A stretch of 63,461 nucleotides of DNA from Reyranella sp. (GCA_029946105.1 JAQSDW010000039.1:1-63461); one strand, 5' to 3'. Shown: positions 22,901-32,028, counted from the stretch's first letter. Numbers and translations: made by a program. Notes: generated by a model from the sequence alone, not told the origin.

Positions 22901-23617
22901 ATGACAGGTAATCCCCATGGTTTCGGACCGCCGGTCATCGAGGCGGTGGACGTTCACCACCACTACGGTGAGGGGCCGCAGCGCGTCGACGTGCTGTACG
23001 ACATCAACATGCAAGTCCGAGAAGGCGAGCTGGTGATCGTCACCGGCCCGTCAGGCTCGGGCAAGACGACCCTTCTCACGATCCTCGGCACGATGCGCAA
23101 ACCATCGGAAGGCAAACTCCGCCTGCTCGGTACCGACCTCGTCGGAGTTACCGGATCCGAGCTGGACGTATTGCGCAATCGCGTCCGGTTCCTGTTCCAG
23201 AAGCGCAATCTGCTGTCGTCGCTGACGGCGCTGCAGAACGTCATTGCCGGCGTCTCGACCACGCCGCTGTCGGATCCCGCCTGGGACGAGCCGCGGGCGC
23301 GCCATCTGCTCAACTTGCTCGGGCTGGCCGAAAAGGCCGATGCCTGGCCCGATGAGTTGTCGGGTGGTCAACAGCAGCGTGTCGCCATCGCCCGCGTCAT
23401 GATCGGGTTGCCGGATCTCATCATCGCCGACGAGCCGACCTCGGCGCTCGATCGGGTGGCCGGCCGGCTGGTCGTCGACCAGCTCAAGGATCTCGCCATG
23501 CGCGCCAAGTGCGCCGTGGTGTTGTCGACGCATGACGAGCGCATCTTTGACGTCGCATCTCGCCGTCTGCACATCGAGGATGGTCGCTGCTTCGACGTGC
23601 CCATCCACTATCACTGA
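22901..23617 (+). CDS. ABC ATPase (DevA/LolD/MacB type)
   Basis: 238 residues. Walker A TGPSGSGKTTLLTILG, signature ELSGGQQQRVAIARVM, and Walker B LIIADEPTSALD are intact, with a Q-loop in LFQKRNLLSSLTALQNV. The sequence is of the LolD/DevA class that powers FtsX-like permeases. The ATG at 22901 lies 2 bp after the permease stop; the reading frame is open well upstream, but that part overlaps the permease and has no family residues. The three-gene set forms a complete exporter. Confidence 0.9.
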   Translation: MTGNPHGFGPPVIEAVDVHHHYGEGPQRVDVLYDINMQVREGELVIVTGPSGSGKTTLLTILGTMRKPSEGKLRLLGTDLVGVTGSELDVLRNRVRFLFQKRNLLSSLTALQNVIAGVSTTPLSDPAWDEPRARHLLNLLGLAEKADAWPDELSGGQQQRVAIARVMIGLPDLIIADEPTSALDRVAGRLVVDQLKDLAMRAKCAVVLSTHDERIFDVASRRLHIEDGRCFDVPIHYH

Positions 23618-23629
23618 CGGCGGGGCAGC

Positions 23630-24874
23630 ATGCTGCTCCTGGCCTTCGATACCATCGTCTTGCTCTGTTTGGCCGCGCAGTTCGCGATCGCGGCCTATTT
23701 CCTCTATCTGGTCTACTGGCTGTTCGAGCTTCCCGCCGTGCCGGAGAGTGCGCCGCCGCCCGCCGACGATCTGCCGCGGGTCCTGATCCAGCTCCCGGTC
23801 TACAATGAACCACTCGTCGTCGAGCGCGCGCTGTCTGCAGCGGCGGCCCTCGACTGGCCGGCCGACCGCCTGACGATCCAGCTCCTCGACGACAGCACCG
23901 ACATCACCTCCGATATTGCCGTTCATGCCGTCGCGCGGCTTCGTCGCCAGGGCATCGACGTGGTACACGTCCGGCGCGCCGATCGCAGCGGCTTCAAGGC
24001 CGGCGCCCTGGCGGCGGGCATGGCGCTCTGCGATGCCCGCTATGTCGCGGTGTTCGATGCCGATTTCGTGCCGCCGCCCGGCTGGCTGCGTCAGGCGATG
24101 GCCTCGATGCTGGCCAATCCGCGTGCCGCGTTCGTGCAGACCCGCATCGAGTGGGGCAACGGCGAGAGCAACTGGCTGACGCGCGCCCAGCGGCTCATGC
24201 AGGACGCCCATTTTGCCGTCGAGCAGGACGTACGCGCGCGGCGCGGCGTGCCGTTCCAGTTCAATGGTACCGGCGGCATCTGGCGGCGTGCCGCCATCGA
24301 GGAGGCCGGTGGCTGGTCGCACGACACGCTGTCGGAGGATCTCGACCTGGTGCTGCGGACATATCTGAAGGGCTGGACCGGGGTGTTCCTCATGGAACCG
24401 CACGTGGTCGGCGAGTTGCCGCAGAAGATCGCTGATTTCGGCGCCCAGCAGAACCGTTGGTCGAAGGGCTTCGTCCAGGTGGCGCGCAAGCTCCTGGGGC
24501 CGATCTGGAATTCGGCCTGGCCGACCGAAGCCAAGCTGACGACGACCGTGGCACTCGGCCAACAGCTCATCTTCCCCCTGCTGGTCGTGGGCGTGGTGGC
24601 CCTGATCCTGTCGATCGTGGGCCATGGCCGGCTGCTCGGCATCTTCCGGTTCGGTCTCTGGTTCTGGCTGATCACGATGCTGGTGGTGCTGATCGGCATG
24701 ACCTGGGGCGCCTATCGGCGACTGCAGCGTGGCGGCGTGGTGCGCTACCTGGTCACGGCGGCCAGCGTGCCGGCCCTGATCGTCTATCTTGCCGTGGCCA
24801 ACGCGGCATCCATTGTCGGCGCAGGCTTCGGCAAGAAGACCGAGTTCAATCGCACCCCCAAGACCGGCACATAA
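23630..24874 (+). CDS. Processive GT2 glycosyltransferase (CslA/cellulose-synthase-like), copy 1
   Basis: 414 residues: an N-terminal membrane helix, a cytosolic GT-A domain, and three or four C-terminal helices. Motifs in order: QLPVYNEP, LLDDSTD, the D-x-D equivalent DADFVPP, GTGGIWRRAAIE, EDLDLVLRTYLKGW and the processive-synthase QxxRW as QQNRWSKG. These fit bacterial relatives of CslA beta-mannan/glucomannan synthases and curdlan-type synthases. The C-terminus ends in a basic RTPK motif shared with copy 2. It starts 12 bp after the ATPase gene. GDP-mannose from the nearby manC could be the donor; this is inference. Confidence 0.87.
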   Translation: MLLLAFDTIVLLCLAAQFAIAAYFLYLVYWLFELPAVPESAPPPADDLPRVLIQLPVYNEPLVVERALSAAAALDWPADRLTIQLLDDSTDITSDIAVHAVARLRRQGIDVVHVRRADRSGFKAGALAAGMALCDARYVAVFDADFVPPPGWLRQAMASMLANPRAAFVQTRIEWGNGESNWLTRAQRLMQDAHFAVEQDVRARRGVPFQFNGTGGIWRRAAIEEAGGWSHDTLSEDLDLVLRTYLKGWTGVFLMEPHVVGELPQKIADFGAQQNRWSKGFVQVARKLLGPIWNSAWPTEAKLTTTVALGQQLIFPLLVVGVVALILSIVGHGRLLGIFRFGLWFWLITMLVVLIGMTWGAYRRLQRGGVVRYLVTAASVPALIVYLAVANAASIVGAGFGKKTEFNRTPKTGT

Positions 24875-24894
24875 GACAGGCAGCCCAGCGATCC

Positions 24895-26193
24895 ATGGCC
24901 ATCCTCGCCATCCTGGTTCTTTTCTTCGGCACCGTTTTCGCGGTCTGCTGCCTGTTGCTGGGCGCCTTCATCGGCAGCCTGCTCTACATGGTTGTCCTGC
25001 ATCACCGGCTGAAGGATGCGGGCCTGGAGCGCGAGGAGATGCTGCTGTCGACGCCGCTGCCGGCCGATGCCGACCTGCCGCATGTCGTCGTTCAGGTTCC
25101 GTCCTTCAACGAGGGGCGCGTGGTCCGCCGCGGCGCGGAGTCGGCCGCTGCGCTCGACTGGCCGCGCGACAAGCTGCACATCCAGCTTCTCGACGACAGC
25201 ACCGACGAAACGGCCGACATGATCCGCGCGGTGGCGGCCGAGCTCAGGGCAAAGGGCTTCGACGTGGTGGCGCTGCAGCGCACCGACCGCAGCGGTTACA
25301 AGGGCGGGGCGTTGCATGAGGCGATGCAGAAGACGCCGCACGACTTCTTTGCGATCTTCGACGTCGATTACGTGCCGCCGGCCGACTTCCTGCGCAATTG
25401 CATGCGGCCGTTCTTCGCCGAGCCGCACACCGCCTTCGTGCAGGCCCGCTTCGACTTTCTCAATCCGCACGAAAATGCCCTCACCGAGATGCAGATGGTC
25501 ACGCTCGACGCCCATCTCGGCATCGAGCAGGCGACGCGCTGCTGGGCGGGGCATCCGCTGCCCTTCAACGGCACCTGCGGCATCTGGCAGCGAGCGGCCA
25601 TCGAGGCCGGCGGCGGCTGGAAGGGCGATACCGTCACCGAGGACCTCGATCTCACCTATCGAGGGTGGGTGAAGGGCTGGCGTGCGCTGTTCCTGACCAG
25701 CGTCGGCGTGCCGGGCGAGCTGCCGGCCGACACCAAGACGTGGTTGCGCCAGCAGCAGCGCTGGCAGGACGGCTTTCGCCACGTCTCGATGCGCATGTTC
25801 CCCGAGATATTGAAGAGCCGGGATATCACGCCGTCGGCCAAGCTGGCGGCCCTCCTGCACCTCTGCATGGCGCTCAATCAGCCTGTCCTGCTGGTCGGGG
25901 TTGTGTCCGGCCTTCTGGCGGCACTGCTGGCGCCGAAGCTCATCCCGCTGCTGCTGACGTTGTTCGTCATCACCGTCGTCTGGGTGCTGATTTGTGCCAC
26001 GACCTTCCTGCGGGCCGGCCACAACTTCATCCGCGACGGCGAGATTCCGCCGCTCGCGTTCGCCGTGGTGCTGCTGCGTTTCGCGGTCGGCCAGGCCGCG
26101 ACCGTCGTGCGGTCGCTCGGCGTTCATCTGAAGAAGATGTTCAGCAAGCCCAAGCCGGTCGTGTTCGACCGCACCCCTAAGAAGGGCGTCTAG
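24895..26193 (+). CDS. Processive GT2 glycosyltransferase (CslA/cellulose-synthase-like), copy 2
   Basis: 432 residues, paralogous to the gene just upstream and with the same plan: N-terminal helix, GT-A domain with QVPSFNEG, LLDDSTDE, DVDYVPP, GTCGIWQRAAIE, EDLDLTYRGWVKGW and QQQRWQDG, then C-terminal helices and a final RTPK tail. The third motif ends QDG instead of SKG, so acceptor or donor use may differ. The ATG at 24895 lies 20 bp after copy 1; open frame further upstream overlaps copy 1 and is not used. Its 3' end overlaps the convergent amidinotransferase by 4 bp. Confidence 0.87.
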   Translation: MAILAILVLFFGTVFAVCCLLLGAFIGSLLYMVVLHHRLKDAGLEREEMLLSTPLPADADLPHVVVQVPSFNEGRVVRRGAESAAALDWPRDKLHIQLLDDSTDETADMIRAVAAELRAKGFDVVALQRTDRSGYKGGALHEAMQKTPHDFFAIFDVDYVPPADFLRNCMRPFFAEPHTAFVQARFDFLNPHENALTEMQMVTLDAHLGIEQATRCWAGHPLPFNGTCGIWQRAAIEAGGGWKGDTVTEDLDLTYRGWVKGWRALFLTSVGVPGELPADTKTWLRQQQRWQDGFRHVSMRMFPEILKSRDITPSAKLAALLHLCMALNQPVLLVGVVSGLLAALLAPKLIPLLLTLFVITVVWVLICATTFLRAGHNFIRDGEIPPLAFAVVLLRFAVGQAATVVRSLGVHLKKMFSKPKPVVFDRTPKKGV

Positions 26194-27152
26194 CCCAGCG
26201 CGCTTTCGCGCAGCAGCGGATGGTGGGCGCAGCGAAGCCCGCCGCCGGTGAAGATCGGGCCATCGAAGGGCAGGGGGATGACGTCGACCCCGCGCTTGCG
26301 CAATTCTTCGATCACGCGTGCATTGTCGGCGTCGACGATGATGCGGCCCTCGTCAAGCACCAGCCCGTTGGTCGCGAGCAGATCGGCTTCGTCCCTGGAG
26401 ACGGCGATCGCCTCCCAGTCGCGCAACGACATCGGCAGGCCGTCGATGAATTTCTCCGGACACCAGACGAGCAAGCCCGGCTTGATCAGCGCCAAGGCGC
26501 AGTCGAGGTGGAGCACGTTCGACTTCATCGCCACGGGAATGACGCGGTAGGCGCCCCCCAGCAACGCCTGCAGCCAGTCGACGCCGGCGAGATCGGACGC
26601 ACAGCCGGAGATGCCGACATAGATTTCGCGCCCGTTGAGTAGCGTGTCGCCACCTTCGAGGAAGGGCCCGTCGACGCAGCCGGGCGAGCCCAGCGGCACG
26701 CTCGACCAGCGGGCCCCATGCTCCTGTACGGCCTTGTGGATGATCGGGCGCAGCCCAAAGCGCTCGCGTTGGCGGCACTTCAGGCGGAGCGATGCATCGA
26801 TGACGTGATTGCCGATCACGATCATGCCATCGCGCGCAAAGAGCTGGGCGCCTTCGCCGTTGGGCGCCAGGAAGGTACGCTCGGAGCCTTTGAGGCGTTC
26901 GGGCCGGTGGACGGTGATCCCCTCGCGCGCCACCAACTCGGTCAGCGCATCGACCTGGCGCTCGATGCGAAGGGCACGTTCGGGATCGACATCGATCAGG
27001 CGCCGTCCGGCATGCTGGCGGCTGAAGGCATCGCCCGGCGGGACGAGCCAGCGTTGCGATTCCTCATGGAAGACGACGAAATCCTCGGCCGGCGAAATGC
27101 CGATCACGACTTCACGCAGCTTGCCCCATTCGTGGTGGGCGCCGAACCGCAT
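26190..27152 (-). CDS. Amidinotransferase / guanidino-group modifying enzyme (AGAT/DDAH fold)
   Basis: 320 residues of the pentein fold. Visible active-site pieces are GPFLEGGDTLL (acidic pair), SNVLHLDCALAL (catalytic His), and the nucleophile Cys308 in GGGLRCAHHPL near the C-terminus. The Cys-His-Asp/Glu set is shared by arginine:glycine amidinotransferase, scyllo-inosamine amidinotransferases and dimethylargininases, which I cannot separate by eye. It starts 3 bp after manC, strongly suggesting one transcript and a joint role, for example transfer of an amidino group to an aminosugar. Start ATG at 27152; upstream open frame overlaps manC. Confidence 0.8.
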   Translation of the reverse strand: MRFGAHHEWGKLREVVIGISPAEDFVVFHEESQRWLVPPGDAFSRQHAGRRLIDVDPERALRIERQVDALTELVAREGITVHRPERLKGSERTFLAPNGEGAQLFARDGMIVIGNHVIDASLRLKCRQRERFGLRPIIHKAVQEHGARWSSVPLGSPGCVDGPFLEGGDTLLNGREIYVGISGCASDLAGVDWLQALLGGAYRVIPVAMKSNVLHLDCALALIKPGLLVWCPEKFIDGLPMSLRDWEAIAVSRDEADLLATNGLVLDEGRIIVDADNARVIEELRKRGVDVIPLPFDGPIFTGGGLRCAHHPLLRESALG

Positions 27153-27154
27153 CT

Positions 27155-28555
27155 TCAAACGCGGGCGTAGATGTCTTCGTATCTGACGATGTCGTCTTCC
27201 TCGAGGTAGTCGCCGGTCTGCACCTCGACGACTTCGAGCGGTTCGAGCCCCGGGTTGGCGAGCCGGTGGATGCCGCCCATCGGGATATAGATCGACTCTT
27301 TCTCGTGCAGGGTCATGTTCTTGCCGTCGAGCGTCACTTCGGCGACGCCCTTGACCACGACCCAATGCTCGGCCCGCCGCCTGTGGCTCTGCAGGCTGAG
27401 CTTGCCGCCGGGATTGACGGTCAGGCGCTTGGCGCGGAACCGCTCGCCGCGATCGATGTCCTGATAGCTGCCCCATGGGCGGTGCATGACGGCATGCTCG
27501 GTCGCCGCCCGGTGCTTGCCATCCGACATGCGCTGCACGACATCCTTCAGCCGCGGAAGATTGTCTCGATGGCCGACCAGGACGGCGTCGTTCATCGCCA
27601 CGACGACGACGTCCTCGACGCCGATCACTGCGGTGAGCGGACCATCGGAGCGGATGTAGGAATTGCGCACGTGATCGATCTCGACTGGTCCTTCGGTGAC
27701 GTTGCCCTCACTGTCGGCCTCGCCGACGTCGAGCAGCGCATCCCAGGTGCCGAGGTCGGACCAGCGGAAGCGGGCAGGCACGACCCAGCACTTGTCGGTG
27801 CGCTCCATGACCGCGTAGTCGATCGACTTGGCTGGCGCCTTGGCGAAAGCCTCGGCGTCGAGGAATACGGTCGAGCCGACCTGCTTGGCCTTGGCGACGG
27901 CTTCCTCGGCGGCGGCGGCCATCTCGGGCTCGAAGCGGGCCATCTCCGACAGCAGCAGCGCAGGCGGGAACAGGAAGTTGCCGCTGTTCCACAGCAAGCC
28001 TTCGGCGATGTAACGCAGCGCGGTCTGGGCATTGGGCTTCTCGACGAAGGCGGCGACCTTCATCACCGGCCCGATACGCTCGCTGCCGGGACGGATGTAG
28101 CCGTAGTCGGTCTTGGGTTCCGTCGGCGGGATGCCGAAGGTGACGATGCCGCCCTGCTCGACGGCGGCGAGGCCTTCGCGGCAGCCGGCGAGGAATTCCT
28201 CGGCGCCGATCACCAGATGGTCCGACGCCAGCGCCAGCACGGCCTTGGCGCCGAGTCCGCGCGTGTAGGCGGCAGCGGCGGCCATGGCGGGCCCTGAGTC
28301 GCGGCGCGACGGCTCGACAAGAATGTCGATGTCGATATCCTTGGCTTGGCCTTCGCACATGAAGCGATAGGCGTCGTTGGTGGCGATCACGGGCTTGCCG
28401 AACAGGGAACGGTCGGCGACGCGCAGCAGCGTCTGCTGGAAGGTCGACTGCTTGCCGAGCAAGGGAACGAACTGCTTGGGCATGCTCTCGCGCGACAGCG
28501 GCCACAGTCGCTTGCCGGAGCCTCCAACCAGGATAACGGGAGTGATGAGCGACAT
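27155..28555 (-). CDS. manC: Mannose-1-phosphate guanylyltransferase / mannose-6-phosphate isomerase (bifunctional)
   Basis: Makes GDP-mannose. 466 residues, the usual length of the type II bifunctional enzyme. The nucleotidyltransferase signature GGSGKRLWPLSRESMPKQF lies at about residues 11-29, and the sugar-phosphate site FVEKPNA is present. The C-terminal cupin/isomerase domain (about 350-460) includes RPWGSYQDID and LSLQSHRRRAEHW with the metal-binding His and Glu. Transcribed against the glycosyltransferases; paired with the amidinotransferase. GDP-mannose supply fits the CslA-like synthases across the strand. Confidence 0.94.
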   Translation of the reverse strand: MSLITPVILVGGSGKRLWPLSRESMPKQFVPLLGKQSTFQQTLLRVADRSLFGKPVIATNDAYRFMCEGQAKDIDIDILVEPSRRDSGPAMAAAAAYTRGLGAKAVLALASDHLVIGAEEFLAGCREGLAAVEQGGIVTFGIPPTEPKTDYGYIRPGSERIGPVMKVAAFVEKPNAQTALRYIAEGLLWNSGNFLFPPALLLSEMARFEPEMAAAAEEAVAKAKQVGSTVFLDAEAFAKAPAKSIDYAVMERTDKCWVVPARFRWSDLGTWDALLDVGEADSEGNVTEGPVEIDHVRNSYIRSDGPLTAVIGVEDVVVVAMNDAVLVGHRDNLPRLKDVVQRMSDGKHRAATEHAVMHRPWGSYQDIDRGERFRAKRLTVNPGGKLSLQSHRRRAEHWVVVKGVAEVTLDGKNMTLHEKESIYIPMGGIHRLANPGLEPLEVVEVQTGDYLEEDDIVRYEDIYARV

Positions 28556-28659
28556 TCAGACGGCTTTCATTGGCAGAGGCGGTTAGCGGCCGGCCGAGGA
28601 GACCGCGTGTCGGGCCGCGATATAGCCGAAGGTGAGGGCCGGGCCAATGGTGATGCCAG

Positions 28660-29853
28660 TCATCGCTTTAGTTCGCCCGCCCTTCTTTCGATATTCTCCT
28701 CGCGCCGGCGCTTTGCCTCGCCTTCGACGGCCTCGGCCAGGGCGGGAATACGCGAGGCGATCTCGTAGAAGTCGCTGGCATACAGGACCAGCAACGTGGT
28801 CGGTCGCGCCGTCGCCACGGTGGCGGAGCGCGGCTGACGCTCCAGAAGCGCCATTTCGCCGAAGAATGCACCTTCGCCGAGCTTCACGGTGCCGCCGTTC
28901 GGCAGGCGGACCTCACATTCGCCGCTCGAGATGAAGAACATCGAGTCGCCGGGATCGCCGCGCCGCATGATGGTGACGTGCGAGGGATAGTAGCGGGTTC
29001 GCAGCTTGCCCACGATCTCGGACAGAGTGACGACACCCAGGGCGGCGAAGATCGGCACGCGCGCCACCTGTTCCCAAACCCTGAGATACTCGCGTCGCCG
29101 TTCCTCCTGGGCAAATCCGGTGGCGAGCACGCCGGTCATGATGGCGAGAACGGAAATGCCGCTGATCATCAGAACGGAGCCGACCAGGCGTCCTCCCGCC
29201 GTGACCGGCACCACGTCGCCGTAGCCGGTCGTGGTCAGCGTCACGACGGCCCACCACAGGGCGTTGGGAAGGCTGCCGAACGCCTCGGGCTGACGCCCGC
29301 GCTCGAGCAGGTGCGCCGCGGTCGCGGCGATCACGAGGACGATGAAGAACAGGACCAGGACGCCGGCGATCGGGGCGCGCTCGTTCGATACGACACGGGC
29401 CAGGGTTCCGAGCGCGGGCGCGTGCAGGCCGAGCTTGAGGATCCAGAGGGCGCAGAAGATCGATGCGGCGTCGGTGCCGACGATGCGGTAGCCGGCCAGC
29501 CACATGAGTATCGGCACGGTCGCCAGGAGCGCGACAAGCCCCGGCAGGGACATCGCCCATTGCAGCCGGGCCATCGTGGGGGAGGCCTCTCTGTAGCGCC
29601 CTTCCTCAGGCGCCACCCAGAGCCGCACGACGTATTCGATGAAGAACAGGTTGGCGACCGTCCAGATCGTGTAGCGGAGCGCATTTCGCGTATCGGGCGG
29701 CAGGTCGTCGATCGACAGCAGGATCACGGCGAACAGGCCGATACCGAGCACGCAGAGGTGCAGCATCCGCCACCGACGTCCCGCGTCGCTGGGGTCGGTG
29801 AAATGCAGCAGCGCATGGATGCGCGCGCGAAGACTGGAAGCCTGGGCCGTCAC
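28660..29853 (-). CDS. Cyclic-nucleotide-gated potassium channel (MlotiK1-like)
   Basis: 397 residues: six membrane segments (S1-S6) with the pore filter TTTGYGD between S5 and S6, then a C-linker and a cyclic-nucleotide-binding domain. That domain contains the phosphate-binding cassette FFGEMALLERQPRSATV, where Gly-Glu and Arg contact the cyclic nucleotide in the family. The layout matches the Mesorhizobium loti channel MlotiK1. The S4 helix has few arginines, as in MlotiK1, implying weak voltage sensing. The only plausible start is a GTG at 29853; open frame beyond it runs into the divergent hyuA. K+ uptake or efflux gated by cAMP/cGMP is inferred. Confidence 0.88.
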   Translation of the reverse strand: MTAQASSLRARIHALLHFTDPSDAGRRWRMLHLCVLGIGLFAVILLSIDDLPPDTRNALRYTIWTVANLFFIEYVVRLWVAPEEGRYREASPTMARLQWAMSLPGLVALLATVPILMWLAGYRIVGTDAASIFCALWILKLGLHAPALGTLARVVSNERAPIAGVLVLFFIVLVIAATAAHLLERGRQPEAFGSLPNALWWAVVTLTTTGYGDVVPVTAGGRLVGSVLMISGISVLAIMTGVLATGFAQEERRREYLRVWEQVARVPIFAALGVVTLSEIVGKLRTRYYPSHVTIMRRGDPGDSMFFISSGECEVRLPNGGTVKLGEGAFFGEMALLERQPRSATVATARPTTLLVLYASDFYEIASRIPALAEAVEGEAKRRREENIERRAGELKR

Positions 29854-29949
29854 AGCGCGACCATAGGCGCGCTGGCCTGCGAATTGCAACGCAGGGGAGG
29901 CCGGTCTACGGTCCCGCCCGCATCCGTGGGACAGGAGTTTGGAGCAGCA

Positions 29950-32028
29950 GTGGTCAAGGATTTGCGCATTGCCGTCGACATTGGCGGGACTTTTACGGAT
30001 GTGGTTCTGGAAGAAGGCGGGCGACGACTGACCCGCAAGCTGCTGACGACGCCGCAGCGGCCGGAAGAGGCGGTTCTCGATGGTGTGCGCCTGATTCTGG
30101 CCGATTCCGGCCATGGCTTCGGCGATGTCGAGGTCTTTGTCCATGGCACGACGCTGGCGACCAACGCCGTGATCGAACGCCGGGGCGCCCGCACGGCCCT
30201 GATCGCCACGGATGGCTTCCGCGACATTCTCGATATCGCCAACGAGAGCCGCTACGACCAATACGACCTCAGCATCGAGAAGCCGCGCCCGTTGGTTCCG
30301 CGGGCGCTGCGCTTCACCGTTCCCGAGCGCATGGATGTGCATGGCAAGGTGCGCCTGGCGCTCGATGAGAGCGCTGTGCGCGCCGTGGCGGCCGAGCTCG
30401 CCGCTCAGGGGATCGAAAGCGTGGCCGTGGCGTTCATGCACGCCTATGTCAATCCGGCGCACGAGCGGCGGACCCGTGAGATCCTCGGGGCCGAGTTGCC
30501 GGCGCTCAGGGTGACGCTCTCCAGCGAGGTCTGTCCCGAAGTCCGAGAATACGAGCGGACCTCGACGGCGGTGGCCAACGCCTATGTGCAGCCGCTCATG
30601 GACTCCTATCTTCAGCGCATGCAGACGGCGCTAGCGGCGGAGAATTTCAAAGGCACGATCTACCTCGTCACTTCCGGCGGCGGCCTCACCGCCATTGAGA
30701 CGGCACGACGCTTTCCGGTTCGCCTGATCGAATCGGGCCCGGCCGGAGGCGCGATTTTTGCGGCACAAGTGGCGGCCCGCGCCGGCGAGAAGCGCGCGCT
30801 GAGTTACGACATGGGGGGCACGACGGCCAAGATCTGCCTGATCGACGAGTACACGCCGCACACCGCGCGGCTGTTCGAGGTCGACCGTGCCGCCCGCTTC
30901 CTCAAGGGCTCTGGCCTGCCGGTGCGCATTCCCGTGATCGAGATGGTCGAGATCGGGGCGGGCGGCGGCTCGATCGCCCGGCTCGATGCCTTGAAGCGTG
31001 TCACGGTAGGGCCGGAAAGTGCCGGCGCCGAACCCGGACCGGCCTGCTACGGCCGCGGCGGCCGTCATCCGGCGGTGACCGACGCCAACGTCGTGCTGGG
31101 CACGATCGACCCCAAGGACTTCGCCGGCGGAACGATCGCGCTCGATCTTGACGCCGCCAAGGGCGCGCTTGAGCGCGACGTCGCCCAGGGGCTCGGCCTG
31201 TCGACCGACATGGCGGCCTACGCCGTTTACGAAATGGTGTCCGAGAACATGGCCAGTGCCGCCCGCGTGCACGCCGTCGAGCGCGGCGCCGTGGTCAATC
31301 AGTACAATCTGATCGCCTTTGGCGGCGGCGCGCCCTTGCATGCGGCACGGGTTGCCGAAAAGATCGGCGTCCAGCGCGTGATCGTGCCGCCCAATGCCGG
31401 CGTCGGTTCGGCGGTGGGCTTCCTGGCCGCACCGGTCTCGTTCGAGCTGGTGCGCAGCCGCTACATGCGCCTCGATGCCTTCGATGCGGCCTCGGCCACA
31501 CAGCTTCTCGAAGAGATGAGCGTCGAGGCGACGGCGCTGGTGGTGCCCGGCGCGCGCGGCCTGAAGACCTTCGAGCGGCGCGTGGCCTTCATGCGTTACA
31601 TCGGCCAAGGCCACGAGATCATGGTCGTGCTGCCTGAGCGGCCGCTGGTCGCAAGCGACGCCGAGGCGCTGCGCACGGCTTACGAGCGCGACTATGCGGC
31701 GCTGTTCGAACGGCACATCCCCAATGCCGCCATCGAGCTGCTGAGCTGGTCGGTCCAGGTCTCCACCGAGACCAACCTGCCGGCGCCCCAGGGTGCCGCG
31801 CCTTCCGTGCCCCAACCGGTGCCGGTTGGGCGTCGGCCGGTGTTCGACGGCCGCAGCGGCCGGAGCACCGACGTTCCGGTCTACCGCCGCGAGGACCTGC
31901 CGCCGGGCAGCGCCTTCCCAGGCCCCGCGATCGTGGCCGAGGACGAGACCTCGACCTACATTTCGGCCAGTTTTACCGCGCACATCGACGCGTCCGGCTG
32001 TATCGTCATGGACCGGCGGGTCGGGTGA
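29950..32028 (+). CDS. hyuA: Hydantoinase/oxoprolinase subunit A (N-methylhydantoinase A)
   Basis: ATP-dependent ring-opening amidase subunit. 692 residues. The ASKHA-type phosphate loop DIGGTFTD is at 10-17, and the second ATP motif reads YDMGGTTAKICL. A GTG start at 29950 was chosen, 6 nt after GGAG and directly before the conserved IAVDIGGTFTD; the frame is open much further upstream only because it runs antisense to the channel gene. Followed 10 bp later by hyuB. Family members act on N-methylhydantoin, 5-oxoproline, hydantoins or acetophenone/acetone (carboxylases); which applies here is unknown. Confidence 0.92.
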   Translation: MVKDLRIAVDIGGTFTDVVLEEGGRRLTRKLLTTPQRPEEAVLDGVRLILADSGHGFGDVEVFVHGTTLATNAVIERRGARTALIATDGFRDILDIANESRYDQYDLSIEKPRPLVPRALRFTVPERMDVHGKVRLALDESAVRAVAAELAAQGIESVAVAFMHAYVNPAHERRTREILGAELPALRVTLSSEVCPEVREYERTSTAVANAYVQPLMDSYLQRMQTALAAENFKGTIYLVTSGGGLTAIETARRFPVRLIESGPAGGAIFAAQVAARAGEKRALSYDMGGTTAKICLIDEYTPHTARLFEVDRAARFLKGSGLPVRIPVIEMVEIGAGGGSIARLDALKRVTVGPESAGAEPGPACYGRGGRHPAVTDANVVLGTIDPKDFAGGTIALDLDAAKGALERDVAQGLGLSTDMAAYAVYEMVSENMASAARVHAVERGAVVNQYNLIAFGGGAPLHAARVAEKIGVQRVIVPPNAGVGSAVGFLAAPVSFELVRSRYMRLDAFDAASATQLLEEMSVEATALVVPGARGLKTFERRVAFMRYIGQGHEIMVVLPERPLVASDAEALRTAYERDYAALFERHIPNAAIELLSWSVQVSTETNLPAPQGAAPSVPQPVPVGRRPVFDGRSGRSTDVPVYRREDLPPGSAFPGPAIVAEDETSTYISASFTAHIDASGCIVMDRRVG

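Noticed and set aside
16065-28600. Genomic island inserted at tRNA-Lys
   Set aside because: No integrase, no second copy of the tRNA 3' end and no composition break large enough to see by eye; only adjacency supports it.
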